From Clostridiales bacterium (GTDB lineage Bacteria; Bacillota; Clostridia; TANB77; CAG-508), in contig DXVF01000021.1 in assembly GCA_019417465.1 (NCBI GenBank), positions 1 through 21,886 of the forward strand: a DNA stretch of 21,886 nt. The letters are read 5' to 3'. How positions within the stretch are numbered: the stretch's first letter is position 1; each line of letters starts with the position of its first letter. The translations under genes and the position numbers were made by a program. Below the pieces are notes generated by a model. That model did no database searches and was not told where the DNA came from. It worked only from the letters and a program-made list of their open reading frames with translations. This document shows, piece by piece, positions 1-7,462 of the stretch.

Positions 1-44
1 AAGGGATTTCCACCCTTTAAACTATACAACCTTCACGGTCGCAC
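1..44 (-). mobile_element. Probable 5' end of a group II intron (rest lies left of the window)
   Basis: Read on the minus strand, the sequence from position 44 begins GTGCGACCG, matching the conserved group II intron 5' end (GUGCGAC). It is followed at 17-1 by a small hairpin with AAGGG/CCCTT arms and a 7-nt loop, which would suit the start of domain I. The body of the intron would continue left of position 1. The immediate upstream exon ends in CACCGAGTG. Only 44 bases are available, so the call rests on the boundary motif and on a second intron end of the same polarity at the right edge of the window. Confidence 0.5.
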
Positions 45-148
45 CACTCGGTGAACTTTTCCCAAAATAAGTAAATTTTTTTAAATTTTTAATTCACCAT
101 TTTTTAATTTCAATGAAGAATAGCGGACTTGAGCCAGTTCACCGAGTG
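45..148. repeat. 13-bp perfect inverted repeat next to the intron boundary
   Basis: CACTCGGTGAACT at 45-57 is the exact reverse complement of AGTTCACCGAGTG at 136-148, with about 78 bases between. The left arm directly abuts the proposed intron 5' boundary at 44/45. The arms are much richer in GC than the surrounding AT-rich DNA. Group IIC introns are known to insert after stem-loops, so the repeat could be the target structure, but the long loop makes this uncertain. Confidence 0.6.
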
Positions 149-356
149 AATTTTTACATCATATTTGCTTAAAATTTTTGTTTCTTTATTAACTCTTGAA
201 GGCTTGTCCTTCAATGTGTATAGACATTTCGTTAAGAATGCTTTCCTGCCCTCATTTTAATGAGGTATTTTGCTTTTTAAATGTACTTATGTCTACCTAA
301 TTAAATATACTTATCCTTAAATCCTCTTAATTGAAAAATAATGTGCTTTTAAAAAT
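149..356. other. Non-coding stretch with nested hairpins
   Basis: No convincing gene is visible here. There is a perfect hairpin TTGAAGG-N5-CCTTCAA at 196-214. Next comes a longer imperfect pairing between TAGACAT (221-227) and ATGTCTA (289-295), which encloses a second hairpin CTCATT-TT-AATGAG at 251-264. The stretch lies between the terminator of the ParB-like gene and the intron. It could be the remains of a structured RNA or a degraded mobile element; I recognise no known RNA family. Confidence 0.35.
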
Positions 357-399
357 AAGTCAAGGTTGTGCGACAGCACATTCACTTTAACCTTGACTT
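357..399 (-). terminator. Terminator of the ParB-like/Schlafen-like operon
   Basis: An 11-bp perfect inverted repeat pairs AAGTCAAGGTT (357-367) with AACCTTGACTT (389-399). Within the loop is a smaller hairpin, TGTGC-gaca-GCACA (367-380). On the minus strand the stem is followed by TATTTTT, as expected for a rho-independent terminator 39 bases after the stop codon at 438. Confidence 0.75.
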
Positions 400-437
400 G
401 ATTTTATAAAGTACATTAAAATTTTTTTACTAAGGAT

Positions 438-1892
438 TTAACTATCTATAAAAAATTGAATAATTGCAAATAAACCACTATCAGATATATTATTTATAAT
501 GTCATTATTAGCTCTGATTAAATAAGGATGATGTACAATCATATCAAAATAATCTTTTGTTGAAGTATTATTATTAAATGTCTCCCAACACCTTAATGTG
601 TTTTCATCAAAATATCTTGATTTATTTCTTTCCAGTTCTTTTATAATTTGTTCTAGTCTTAAATCTTTTCCTGCATATCCTTCTTTCAATTTATCCCATC
701 TATTTTTATTTATCAAAAAATAAATAGAACCTTGTTCTAATAGTGATCTCAAGAGGAATGCAAATGATATGCAATACTTCCTATTATGTAAATTTAAACA
801 CATTTGTTGGATTTCATAACATAAATCTTGTATACCAATAGCTCTTGGATTGTCTCTTTTTAATTTTTTAATATTAATCCTAACAAAAATGGAATTTGTT
901 TCTCTTTTTATTAGTTCATAAGAATTTGGCATTATTATAGACAATTGCTCATTCTTCATATCTTTTAATAACTTATTATTACTATCCTCATTTTTTGTTT
1001 CATTAATATTTCTCATTTTCTCTTCATTTTCAACTTTTTGGCTATTACCTTTACTAGGAAGTATTATTTCATCTTTCTGCATTACCACAGTTTCTTTATC
1101 TTCTCCATATAAATACTTTTTCATTTGAGTAGAATTCTTTATATTTTCATTTTTTAGAACCCCTGTATCTATATCTTTTACTATTTTTGTTAGTTTATCT
1201 TCTAATTCTTTTACAGTAGAATTATGAGTTAATATATTGTCTGTGTTATCTATTTTTAAATATTCTTTTCCTACTTTAGAAGTAGCTATTTTTTCAAATT
1301 TATTAACTGAAAAATTATCTGATATATTTTCAAATGGTTTACTACAATATTCTTTTAACTGTGAAAACATATTTTTTATTCCTAATTTATTTTCAAATCT
1401 CTTTTTAGCCACGTCTGTCCATGGTAATGCACCAGTATCTGTAGTATGTATAGTTCTTATATAATCTGCACACTCTTCAAATGATATAGCAACATAACAT
1501 GAAACTTCATAAAAAGAATCATCATTAATCTGTTTATGCATATCATTTATTTTAATTCTTTGTGTATATGTAAAATTATTTAAAGTTTCTAAAATCTCAG
1601 GATTTTGTAAAATCTTTAATGCAGTTAATCTACGATTTCCATCCCATGCTACATATTTTTTTCTTTTTTCATCATAAGTAACAGTAACAATAGATTGAGG
1701 AAACCAACCAGCAGTGTATATATCACATATTAATTTATACATAGCTTGAGTATCCTTTTTTGTTCTTACTAATTGTTGCATTATAAAACTTTCCCCTAAA
1801 TCCATTACAACATCATGTCTTGGATTTTCTGGATTAACACATATATCATTTATTGATAATTTTATTATATCTTTTACTTCTAAAGCATTCAT
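438..1892 (-). CDS. ParB/sulfiredoxin-fold protein with C-terminal helical domain
   Basis: A 484-residue protein. The N-terminal ~100 residues carry ParB/sulfiredoxin-fold signatures: ENPR at residues 22-25 and DGNRRLTALK at 84-93, the usual basic nucleotide-binding motif of this fold. A charged, poorly conserved-looking linker (about 225-320) follows. The last ~150 residues are an all-helical region rich in aromatic and hydrophobic residues, including RSLLEQGSIYFL, resembling HEPN-like or other helical effector domains. It is not a chromosome-partitioning ParB: there is no ParA partner and no ParB-type central HTH is evident. The start has GAGGAG 7 nt upstream. It lies 42 bases after the Schlafen-like gene and probably forms an operon with it. 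ParB-fold proteins of this kind act as nucleases, NTPases or DNA-modification factors in several defence systems; that role is an inference here. Confidence 0.7.
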   Translation of the reverse strand: MNALEVKDIIKLSINDICVNPENPRHDVVMDLGESFIMQQLVRTKKDTQAMYKLICDIYTAGWFPQSIVTVTYDEKRKKYVAWDGNRRLTALKILQNPEILETLNNFTYTQRIKINDMHKQINDDSFYEVSCYVAISFEECADYIRTIHTTDTGALPWTDVAKKRFENKLGIKNMFSQLKEYCSKPFENISDNFSVNKFEKIATSKVGKEYLKIDNTDNILTHNSTVKELEDKLTKIVKDIDTGVLKNENIKNSTQMKKYLYGEDKETVVMQKDEIILPSKGNSQKVENEEKMRNINETKNEDSNNKLLKDMKNEQLSIIMPNSYELIKRETNSIFVRINIKKLKRDNPRAIGIQDLCYEIQQMCLNLHNRKYCISFAFLLRSLLEQGSIYFLINKNRWDKLKEGYAGKDLRLEQIIKELERNKSRYFDENTLRCWETFNNNTSTKDYFDMIVHHPYLIRANNDIINNISDSGLFAIIQFFIDS

Positions 1893-1934
1893 TGTCTATC
1901 TCCTCTTTTTCTTTAACTCACCTACCTTTTTTCT

Positions 1935-3416
1935 TTAGTTTTTTAATCTATATTTCCTATTCCTATTTGCTCCTTCTGCTATAATAACATCTTCTTTTGC
2001 CAATTTTCCTAAAATAGCTCTAGTCCTTGCCACTGATAGTCCTAATACTTCACTTGCTATAGTTGTAGTTATAAATTCATTTTGTTTCAAATAATCTAAA
2101 ATTTTATCGCTTGTTTTATCGCTTGTTTTATCGCTTGTTTTTATTTTGTTAAAGATTTCATTTTCAAATCCATCATGCATAAATATTGTTGTAATAAAAT
2201 AATCTCTTGTTTCATTTGTTTCAAATTCTGGTTCTTTTGAACCATTATTTTTTAATGCTCTCTTAATTTTAGGAACTCCTGTATTTCTACCTTCTGTTAA
2301 TTTTAATTCTTTTAAAAATTCTCCAATTCTACGATTTCTATATTTTCTTGCTATCATATTTTTATCTTCAATTGATTTTTCGCTAATTGAACGGTCTGGT
2401 CCAGGATAACTTACAATATGAATTCTATCTTCCATTATTCTTACTTCTACTGGTTCTCTTACATCATATCCTCTATGATAAACTGCATTTACTAATGCTT
2501 CTTCAATTGCCTGATATGGATAATTAAAAAATCTTACCGCTTCCGCTTGTCCATCTATCTTTAAAATTTTTTCCATAATAACAGTATTTTTGATATATGT
2601 TAATGCACTCTTTATCATACTATCTATTGGTCCTTTAAATATTTGCTCTGTCATATCATCACCTTCTGGACCATTTCTTAAATCTACTACTTCTATTTGT
2701 GAATATGGAAAGAATTTTTGTGGCTCATCATTGAAAAACATTAAGCCAACATTCAAAGGTTTCATATATTCTGGCGTTCCATCTACAATTCTCATACTTT
2801 TGCATAAGTCCATGAAATCCATTGTTTCAGATTCTTTTAGTAAATCACTTTTGATTTCATATAGATAGTTTTGAATTAATGGTAACTTTAAATCTCTAAT
2901 TTCCGCTTCGTAATTCATTCTATCATCAAATGGTATTACTCTTGCCATATCATATAATTCTTTTTGCTCTACTTCTGTAGCTTTTACTGTACTGGACATT
3001 TTTCTAATATAATATGAATATCCTTTTGAAAAATCTTTATCTAGTGTTGTTGGACATTTGTATGGTCTATTCTGACCACCAAAACACCATAATACTAATA
3101 TATTTCTATCTTTATATTGAGTAACATCAACTATAGGTGTATATGAAGGTTGTATTAATTTACATTTTGCTAATAATTCTTTTTGAATTTTGTCTATTTC
3201 AGATAATTTAAGCCCTGTTATTGGCATTTTGGGTCTACCATTTTCTTCTTCAACACCTATTAAAATATATCCTCCACCCCAGTTATCTATATCATTTGCA
3301 AATGCACAAATTGTATGTAATATTGGCTCTGGATTCCAATTTTTCTTTAATTCTAATCTTGCATTTTCTACAATATTTTCATTTAATATATTTTCTATAC
3401 TTGTAGGTAATTTCAT
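1935..3416 (-). CDS. AlbA_2 (Schlafen-like) ATP-binding protein with HATPase_c_4 and winged helix
   Basis: A 493-residue protein of the COG2865 type. The N-terminus has the AlbA_2/Schlafen-like signature: ENARLELKKNW at 17-27, CAFAND at 37-42, and GGGYILIGVEE at 48-57. The middle contains a GHKL-like ATP-binding segment (HATPase_c_4) with EEALVNAVYHRGYD around 305-318 and the ending GRNTGVPKI near 376. The C-terminal ~55 residues look like a winged helix (ILDYLKQNEFITT...GLSVARTRAILGKL), joined by a linker with three TSDK units. The family includes predicted transcriptional regulators and proteins found in defence islands; the ligand and target are not known from sequence. AAGGTGAAAGC precedes the ATG. 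It is 67 bases downstream of the CYTH gene and leads into the ParB-like gene. Confidence 0.8.
   Translation of the reverse strand: MKLPTSIENILNENIVENARLELKKNWNPEPILHTICAFANDIDNWGGGYILIGVEEENGRPKMPITGLKLSEIDKIQKELLAKCKLIQPSYTPIVDVTQYKDRNILVLWCFGGQNRPYKCPTTLDKDFSKGYSYYIRKMSSTVKATEVEQKELYDMARVIPFDDRMNYEAEIRDLKLPLIQNYLYEIKSDLLKESETMDFMDLCKSMRIVDGTPEYMKPLNVGLMFFNDEPQKFFPYSQIEVVDLRNGPEGDDMTEQIFKGPIDSMIKSALTYIKNTVIMEKILKIDGQAEAVRFFNYPYQAIEEALVNAVYHRGYDVREPVEVRIMEDRIHIVSYPGPDRSISEKSIEDKNMIARKYRNRRIGEFLKELKLTEGRNTGVPKIKRALKNNGSKEPEFETNETRDYFITTIFMHDGFENEIFNKIKTSDKTSDKTSDKILDYLKQNEFITTTIASEVLGLSVARTRAILGKLAKEDVIIAEGANRNRKYRLKN
2102..2137. repeat. Three tandem 12-bp repeats in the coding sequence
   Basis: The unit TTTTATCGCTTG occurs three times without change. 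It encodes the repeated four-residue unit TSDK/SDKT on the minus strand, in the linker between the ATP-binding and winged-helix domains. Because the unit is a multiple of three, copy-number slippage would change linker length without breaking the frame. Confidence 0.9.
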
Positions 3417-3483
3417 GCTTTCACCTTCACTTTCTCATAATATCCAATAAAATTTTTAGTTATTACATATTCTTCTATATATA

Positions 3484-4017
3484 CTAAAATTTTAATTCTT
3501 TAATCGCTGATATATCTATTCCATAAATTTGTTTATATATATCATCACAATTTAAAGTTGTTAATTTATTTTTATCAATATTTAATAATTCTTGCATTTG
3601 AATAACCTCTTCTTCTGACTTTCTTTCTATTTCCATATATGTTGGTATCATTGGCCATGAATCTATATCTATTTCAATATCATTTAAAATATACTGTATT
3701 CTTGTATTTTCTTGATAGCTCCTATTTTTAAAGCCAATCTTCTCCAAAAATTCATTTGCTTTATTAAAATCTTCTACTTCAAACTCTACTTCTTTTGTAC
3801 CATCTATTGTATTAGTTACTATATCTTTGTATGTAAGAGTTGTAACTATTCCATTTGTTCTAAGTCTAATCCATTTTCCTTTTTCTAATGGCCTTAAATC
3901 GTAAACATATCTTTTTTGCTCAAATTTTCCTTTTTTTGTAGCACCTAATTCTTCTAATCTTTTTATGATATCTTCTTTATCAATCTCCAAAATTCTTACT
4001 TCATATTCTGTTTGCAT
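3484..4017 (-). CDS. CYTH-domain protein (class IV adenylate cyclase / triphosphatase family)
   Basis: The CYTH signature ExEx[K/R] is present at the N-terminus (EYEVR), followed by alternating charged beta strands typical of the triphosphate tunnel fold: KRYVYDLRP, WIRLRTNG, VTTLTYKD, KEVEFEVED, NTRIQYILNDIEIDID and PTYMEIERKSEE. Such proteins bind divalent metal and hydrolyse or cyclise triphosphorylated substrates; the actual substrate cannot be read from the sequence. I place the start at the ATG at 4017, not the GTG at 4026, because AAAGGG lies about 8 nt upstream of the ATG and the GTG lies inside the region just after it. At about 177 residues it is a normal length for the family. The disrupted radical SAM gene ends only 27 bases upstream, so the two probably formed one operon. 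Confidence 0.85.
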   Translation of the reverse strand: MQTEYEVRILEIDKEDIIKRLEELGATKKGKFEQKRYVYDLRPLEKGKWIRLRTNGIVTTLTYKDIVTNTIDGTKEVEFEVEDFNKANEFLEKIGFKNRSYQENTRIQYILNDIEIDIDSWPMIPTYMEIERKSEEEVIQMQELLNIDKNKLTTLNCDDIYKQIYGIDISAIKELKF

Positions 4018-4044
4018 ATCTTCCACCCTTTCATTTTATACAAT

Positions 4045-4908
4045 TTAATTTTCACATAATCTATAAATATCTTCAATATTTACGTTCTCTTCATCATAAT
4101 TCATAAGCCTGTTATTTGAAATTATAAAATCATTATTATAATATTTAAAATTTCCACTTGCTCCATATATTAGATTATTTTTATCATTTTCATAAACAAA
4201 TTTTTCTCCACATTTATATTTGAATTTATAATCAATTAATAAGCTATTTAATATGCTATTTATTATTTTTTATCCAGCCTATGATCATTTATCCATTTTG
4301 TCTGCTAAGTATCTTCTTTGCCACATAATAACTCTTTTAATCTTACATTTTTAATATTTGGATATTTATCTATATATTTTTTTAATTCTTCTACAAAATT
4401 TTCATGCTCTAGTATATTCGTTAAAGCTATATCTATTTTTATATTCTTAGCCATTTTAAATGATTTAGTTTTTGTATAATCTTTATCATATTCTAATATT
4501 TTGCATATCTCTCTTGCTATCTAAAGATACTCTTAAAATATCGAATTCCACATTTTCTAACTCATTAAATAAATTAAACTTTCTCTCATCAAAAAATATA
4601 TTTCCAGATGTATGAATCCTCACGCCATTAAAAATATTTATATGTTTTTTATAGATTTTACAGATTGTTAAAATGTGTTCATATTCATAAAAAGATGGCT
4701 CACCATTTCCACTTAATACAAATCTATTAAATCTTATATTTTTCTTATCTAGTTTTTGTAATATATTTTCAAAATCATGGAATTCCTCTATGTTTGCAGT
4801 AGCTTTGTTATAAATTTTTTCTGCACTTTTTGCAATACAAAATGGACAATTTTTATTACAAACATTTCTTGTTGTTATTAATGTTAAATTTCCTAATTCT
4901 ACACTCAT
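4045..4908 (-). pseudogene. Decayed radical SAM protein gene
   Basis: The 5' part encodes about 140 residues of a radical SAM protein, with the cluster motif CNKNCPFC (Cx3Cx2C) near residues 17-24 and a glycine-rich SAM motif (SGNGEPSFYEYEH) near 65. The frame is lost around 4495. In another frame the protein continues (KILEYDKDYT...RLKELLCGKEDT) down to an in-frame TAG at 4305-4307, then reads on (QTKWINDHRLDKK) to a stop near an A6 run at about 4265. A third frame then carries the tail (SILNSLLIDY...IEDIYRLCEN) to a TAA at 4045-4047. Joined together, the pieces would make about 285 residues. The start codon and AAGGG ribosome binding site are intact. At least three separate lesions mean the gene is truly decayed, not merely affected by one sequencing error. 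Confidence 0.85.
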
Positions 4909-4956
4909 AATGATTTTCCCTTCAACTACTTTGCTAGAATTTTATCATACATCAAT

Positions 4957-5000
4957 AAAAAAATAAAGCATATGTTAAATTTTCATACACTTTATTTTTT
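4957..5000 (-). terminator. AT-rich inverted repeat, possible terminator
   Basis: AAAAAATAAAG (4958-4968) pairs with CTTTATTTTTT (4990-5000). The stem is nearly all A/T, so stability is low. On the minus strand it follows the YxeA gene and ends in a T-rich arm. It may terminate read-through before the radical SAM pseudogene. Confidence 0.4.
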
Positions 5001-5034
5001 CAAGCTTTATCTCCAAACATATATATTTTTTTAT

Positions 5035-5094
5035 TTACAAATTTACTGCTCCGCATACCATGTCAACCTCTATCGTTACTTTGATTTTTCTCAC
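5035..5094 (-). CDS. Possible 19-residue ORF
   Basis: A GTG at 5094 opens a 19-codon frame (VRKIKVTIEVDMVCGAVNL) ending in TAA at 5035. It starts about one base after the transcription start expected from the extended -10 box at 5102-5110, so it would be leaderless. I recognise no family. An internal ATG (residue 11) has GAGG about 5 nt upstream as an alternative start. The 19-residue length makes chance a real possibility. Confidence 0.2.
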   Translation of the reverse strand: MRKIKVTIEVDMVCGAVNL

Positions 5095-5101
5095 CTATCA
5101 C

Positions 5102-5110
5102 ATTATAGCA
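5102..5110 (-). promoter_or_regulatory. Extended -10 promoter upstream of the radical SAM pseudogene
   Basis: On the minus strand the sequence reads TGCTATAAT, a full extended -10 element. A weak TAGAAA sits 17 bp upstream. It would transcribe the 5095-4908 leader and then the pseudogene and CYTH gene, unless the AT-rich repeat at 4957-5000 stops it. Confidence 0.5.
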
Positions 5111-5173
5111 TATCTTTTTTTATTTTTCTATAAGTGCAAAAAGCAAATCAATACTGATCTGCTTTCGTATTAT

Positions 5174-5521
5174 TTATTTGTTATATTGTTCTTGTACAGT
5201 TTCTGGCATTTCATCAAATTGTACTTCTTCCCAATTTACAACACCTCTAGTCATCATTACTTTTAGTTTTAAATAGGCATCTTCTCTTAATTCTCGTGTT
5301 GTTTGGAAAGTTATTTCTTTTGATTTTCCATTTTTATTATAAGATGTTAATGTATATTCATAGTTCATATTATGTTTTGATATTTTTTCTACTTTTGTAT
5401 TATCTATTTGAGTATAATAATCTGAACTTTGATATACAAGCATATAATATGCACCACAACATAATGCTATCACTAATACTATTCCTATAATAACAATTAT
5501 CTTTTCCTTTATTGATTCCAT
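5174..5521 (-). CDS. yxeA: YxeA-family (DUF1093) exported protein
   Basis: A 115-residue protein with a hydrophobic N-terminal segment at about 8-28 (signal anchor or signal peptide) and a small outer domain. The YxeA-family pattern is clear: YYTQIDNTKVEKI, then YEYTLTSYNKNGKSKEITFQTTRELREDAYLKLKV, then VNWEEVQFDEMPETVQEQY. In Bacillus subtilis yxeA lies next to the YxdJK-YxdLM antimicrobial-peptide sensing module; its molecular function is not established. Here it is a single-gene unit downstream of the vanRS-like operon, but its promoter carries a BceR-type operator, which links it to the BceRS/BceAB module elsewhere in the window. AAAGGAG precedes the ATG. Confidence 0.85.
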   Translation of the reverse strand: MESIKEKIIVIIGIVLVIALCCGAYYMLVYQSSDYYTQIDNTKVEKISKHNMNYEYTLTSYNKNGKSKEITFQTTRELREDAYLKLKVMMTRGVVNWEEVQFDEMPETVQEQYNK

Positions 5522-5546
5522 TGAATTTCTCCTTTCTTTTTATCTT

Positions 5547-5612
5547 ATTATAAATCGCTTATACATACTTTGCCATCGATTTACCTTACAATAACCTTAC
5601 ATTTTCGTAAGG
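5547..5612 (-). promoter_or_regulatory. Promoter and BceR-type operator of yxeA (site A)
   Basis: The -10 box TATAAT is at 5552-5547, with TGGCAA 17 bp upstream (5575-5570). Upstream is a perfect inverted repeat CCTTAC-N6-GTAAGG at 5595-5612, which contains TTACA-N4-CGTAA. One more CCTTAC half-site lies exactly 11 bp away at 5584-5589. The inverted repeat starts 43 bp from the end of the -10 box, as at sites B and C. The layout suits an activator binding just upstream of a poor -35. Confidence 0.8.
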
Positions 5613-5616
5613 TATA

Positions 5617-5655
5617 AAAATAAAATATGTAGTATTAATACACATACTTTATTTT
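5617..5655 (-). terminator. Terminator of the VanRS-like operon
   Basis: A long AT-rich inverted repeat runs from AAAATAAAATATGT on the left to ACATACTTTATTTT on the right, with a short loop and one or two mismatches. On the minus strand it follows the kinase stop codon at 5662 by a few bases and continues into TTTTTAT. It sits directly between the kinase gene and operator A. Confidence 0.7.
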
Positions 5656-5661
5656 AATAAT

Positions 5662-6762
5662 TTACATTTTCATATTTTTTAATTCTATATAAAACTCTAT
5701 TAGTTCTGTATCATTTTTTACATATATTTCACCTTTATGCAAATCAATTATTTCTTTTGCGATTGCAAGTCCTAGTCCTGTTCCTCCTGTGCTACTTTGT
5801 CTTGATTCATCTGCTCTATAAAATTTTTCAAAAAGCTTGTCTAATTTATATTTAGGTATTTTATCTCCTTTATTTTTAAATACTATTTCTATTTTATCTT
5901 CATTTTCTTTTATCTCAATTTCTATGTCTGTATTTTCATAACTATAATTAATAGCATTTTTTAATAGATTTCCAAAAGCTCTTGCAATTTTATCTCCATC
6001 ACCAAAATAGTATATATGCTGTGGCTTTGACACATTACACTTTAAATTTCTTTCTTGTAACATTGGATAACATTCATCTACTAATTGTTCTATTAAAACT
6101 GAAAGATCTATTTGTTTTTTATTTATAGGCATATCTTGTAGATTATATCTTGTTATTTCAAAAAACTGATTTGTTAATTCTTCTACTCTAAGTGATTTGT
6201 CTAATGCGATTTTTATGTGTTTTTCTTTTGATTCATTAGTCATATTTTTCTCATCATTCAATAATGTTAAATATCCAATAACTGATGTTAGTGGTGTTTT
6301 TAAATCATGTGCCATATACATTATCAAATCATTTTTCTTGCTTTCTGCTTCTTTTGTAGCATTTTGACTTCTTATTAAATCTAGTCTTATCTTGTTTAAT
6401 TTATTTTCTAATGTAATTAAATCATCTGATAACTTTATTTCAACATTTGGTTCTTTTAATATTTTATCTACTGCTAATGTAATTTTTAACATCTTTTTGT
6501 TCATATCACTTGTAACAAAAAATAAAACAATAGAAAATATTATTATATAAAAAACTCCCATTACTACTATTTTATTTTTAACTAAAAAAATATATAAACT
6601 TCTATTAAATCCTGATACATCATTTGCTAATTCATCATTATAAAGTCCATCTATAATAAATGTAAATACAAGGATTGCTATAAATGTAAATAATAGAGTT
6701 CTCCCTACGGTTTTTATTGCTATTGTGTTTTTAATTTTTTTTATTTCTTTATTTTCATCCAA
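5662..6762 (-). CDS. VanS-like sensor histidine kinase
   Basis: A 366-residue membrane kinase. Two transmembrane segments (about 21-40 and 62-84) flank a short outer loop of about 20 residues. Then come a linker helix and the HisKA domain with H-box MAHDLKTPLTSVIGYL (phospho-accepting His152). The HATPase_c domain shows the N-box (FGNLLKNAINYS), G1 (FKNKGDKIP), F-box (LFEKFYRADESR) and G2 (GGTGLGLAIAKEII). The H-box and the following RVEELTNQFFEITRYNLQ are very like VanS-family kinases. No van ligase or dipeptidase genes are present, so glycopeptide resistance cannot be inferred. It overlaps the response regulator gene by 8 bases. The short loop suggests the signal is sensed within the membrane or through another protein. 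Confidence 0.9.
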   Translation of the reverse strand: MDENKEIKKIKNTIAIKTVGRTLLFTFIAILVFTFIIDGLYNDELANDVSGFNRSLYIFLVKNKIVVMGVFYIIIFSIVLFFVTSDMNKKMLKITLAVDKILKEPNVEIKLSDDLITLENKLNKIRLDLIRSQNATKEAESKKNDLIMYMAHDLKTPLTSVIGYLTLLNDEKNMTNESKEKHIKIALDKSLRVEELTNQFFEITRYNLQDMPINKKQIDLSVLIEQLVDECYPMLQERNLKCNVSKPQHIYYFGDGDKIARAFGNLLKNAINYSYENTDIEIEIKENEDKIEIVFKNKGDKIPKYKLDKLFEKFYRADESRQSSTGGTGLGLAIAKEIIDLHKGEIYVKNDTELIEFYIELKNMKM

Positions 6763-7441
6763 TTTTATATCCCACTCCCCATACTGTTTTTATATATTTT
6801 GGTTTCTTTGTATCTTCATGTAATTTTTCTCTTATTCTTCTGATATGTACCATTACAGTATTATTATTATCTAAATATTTTTCTTTCCATACTTTTTCAA
6901 ACAGTTCTTCTGAACTTACTACTTCCCCTTTTTTATTTGCTAAATATAGTACTATATCAAATTCAATTGGTGTTAATTCTACTTCTACATCATATAAAAG
7001 GCATTTGTGTTTCTCTTTGTTAATTTCTAATCCATCAATAAAAATTGTTTCATTATCGTTTTTTCCATTATCATTATATTGTGTATATCTTCTAATAGCA
7101 GATTTTACTCTTGCAACTAGTTCTAATGAATTAAATGGTTTTGTTATATAATCATCTGCTCCTAGTGTTAATCCTGTTATTTTATCTTGATTTTCAATTT
7201 TGGCTGTTAGCATGATTATTGGAAAATTCAAATTCTTCCCTCTTATATACTTACATATTTCAAATCCATCTTTTCCTTTTATCATAACATCTAAAATCGC
7301 ACAATCAAGATTTACTGTATCTATACATTTTATTGCACTTTCAGAATCATAAAATTTATAAACATTGTAATTTTCATTTTTTAAATATAATTCTACTAAA
7401 TCTGCAATTTCTTTTTCATCATCTAAAACTAATATATTCAT
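6755..7441 (-). CDS. VanR-like OmpR-family response regulator
   Basis: A 228-residue two-domain regulator. The receiver domain has acidic residues DDE at 7-9, phospho-acceptor Asp51 (AILDVMIKGKDG), the conserved Thr in LTAK, and Lys in ITKPF. The C-terminal winged helix (about 130-228) has the usual ELTPIEFDIVLYLANKKGEVVSSEELFEKVW and NTVMVHIRRIREKL recognition region, ending VWGVGYKIG. It is first in a two-gene operon with the kinase. It most likely binds the 11-bp phased repeats at 7506-7543, so it would regulate itself and the divergent C39-like peptidase gene. Confidence 0.92.
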   Translation of the reverse strand: MNILVLDDEKEIADLVELYLKNENYNVYKFYDSESAIKCIDTVNLDCAILDVMIKGKDGFEICKYIRGKNLNFPIIMLTAKIENQDKITGLTLGADDYITKPFNSLELVARVKSAIRRYTQYNDNGKNDNETIFIDGLEINKEKHKCLLYDVEVELTPIEFDIVLYLANKKGEVVSSEELFEKVWKEKYLDNNNTVMVHIRRIREKLHEDTKKPKYIKTVWGVGYKIG

Positions 7442-7462
7442 TTTTTTCCTTCTTTCGCTTAA

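Noticed and set aside
438..1892. Chromosome- or plasmid-partitioning ParB
   Set aside because: No ParA gene, no parS-like sites and no central HTH; only the N-terminal fold and DGNRR motif are shared.
2102..2137. CRISPR-like repeat
   Set aside because: Three contiguous 12-bp units without spacers, within a coding frame; no cas genes in the window.
5662..7441. Glycopeptide (vancomycin) resistance locus
   Set aside because: Only VanRS-like signalling genes are present. There is no ligase, dehydrogenase or D,D-dipeptidase gene, so resistance cannot be claimed.
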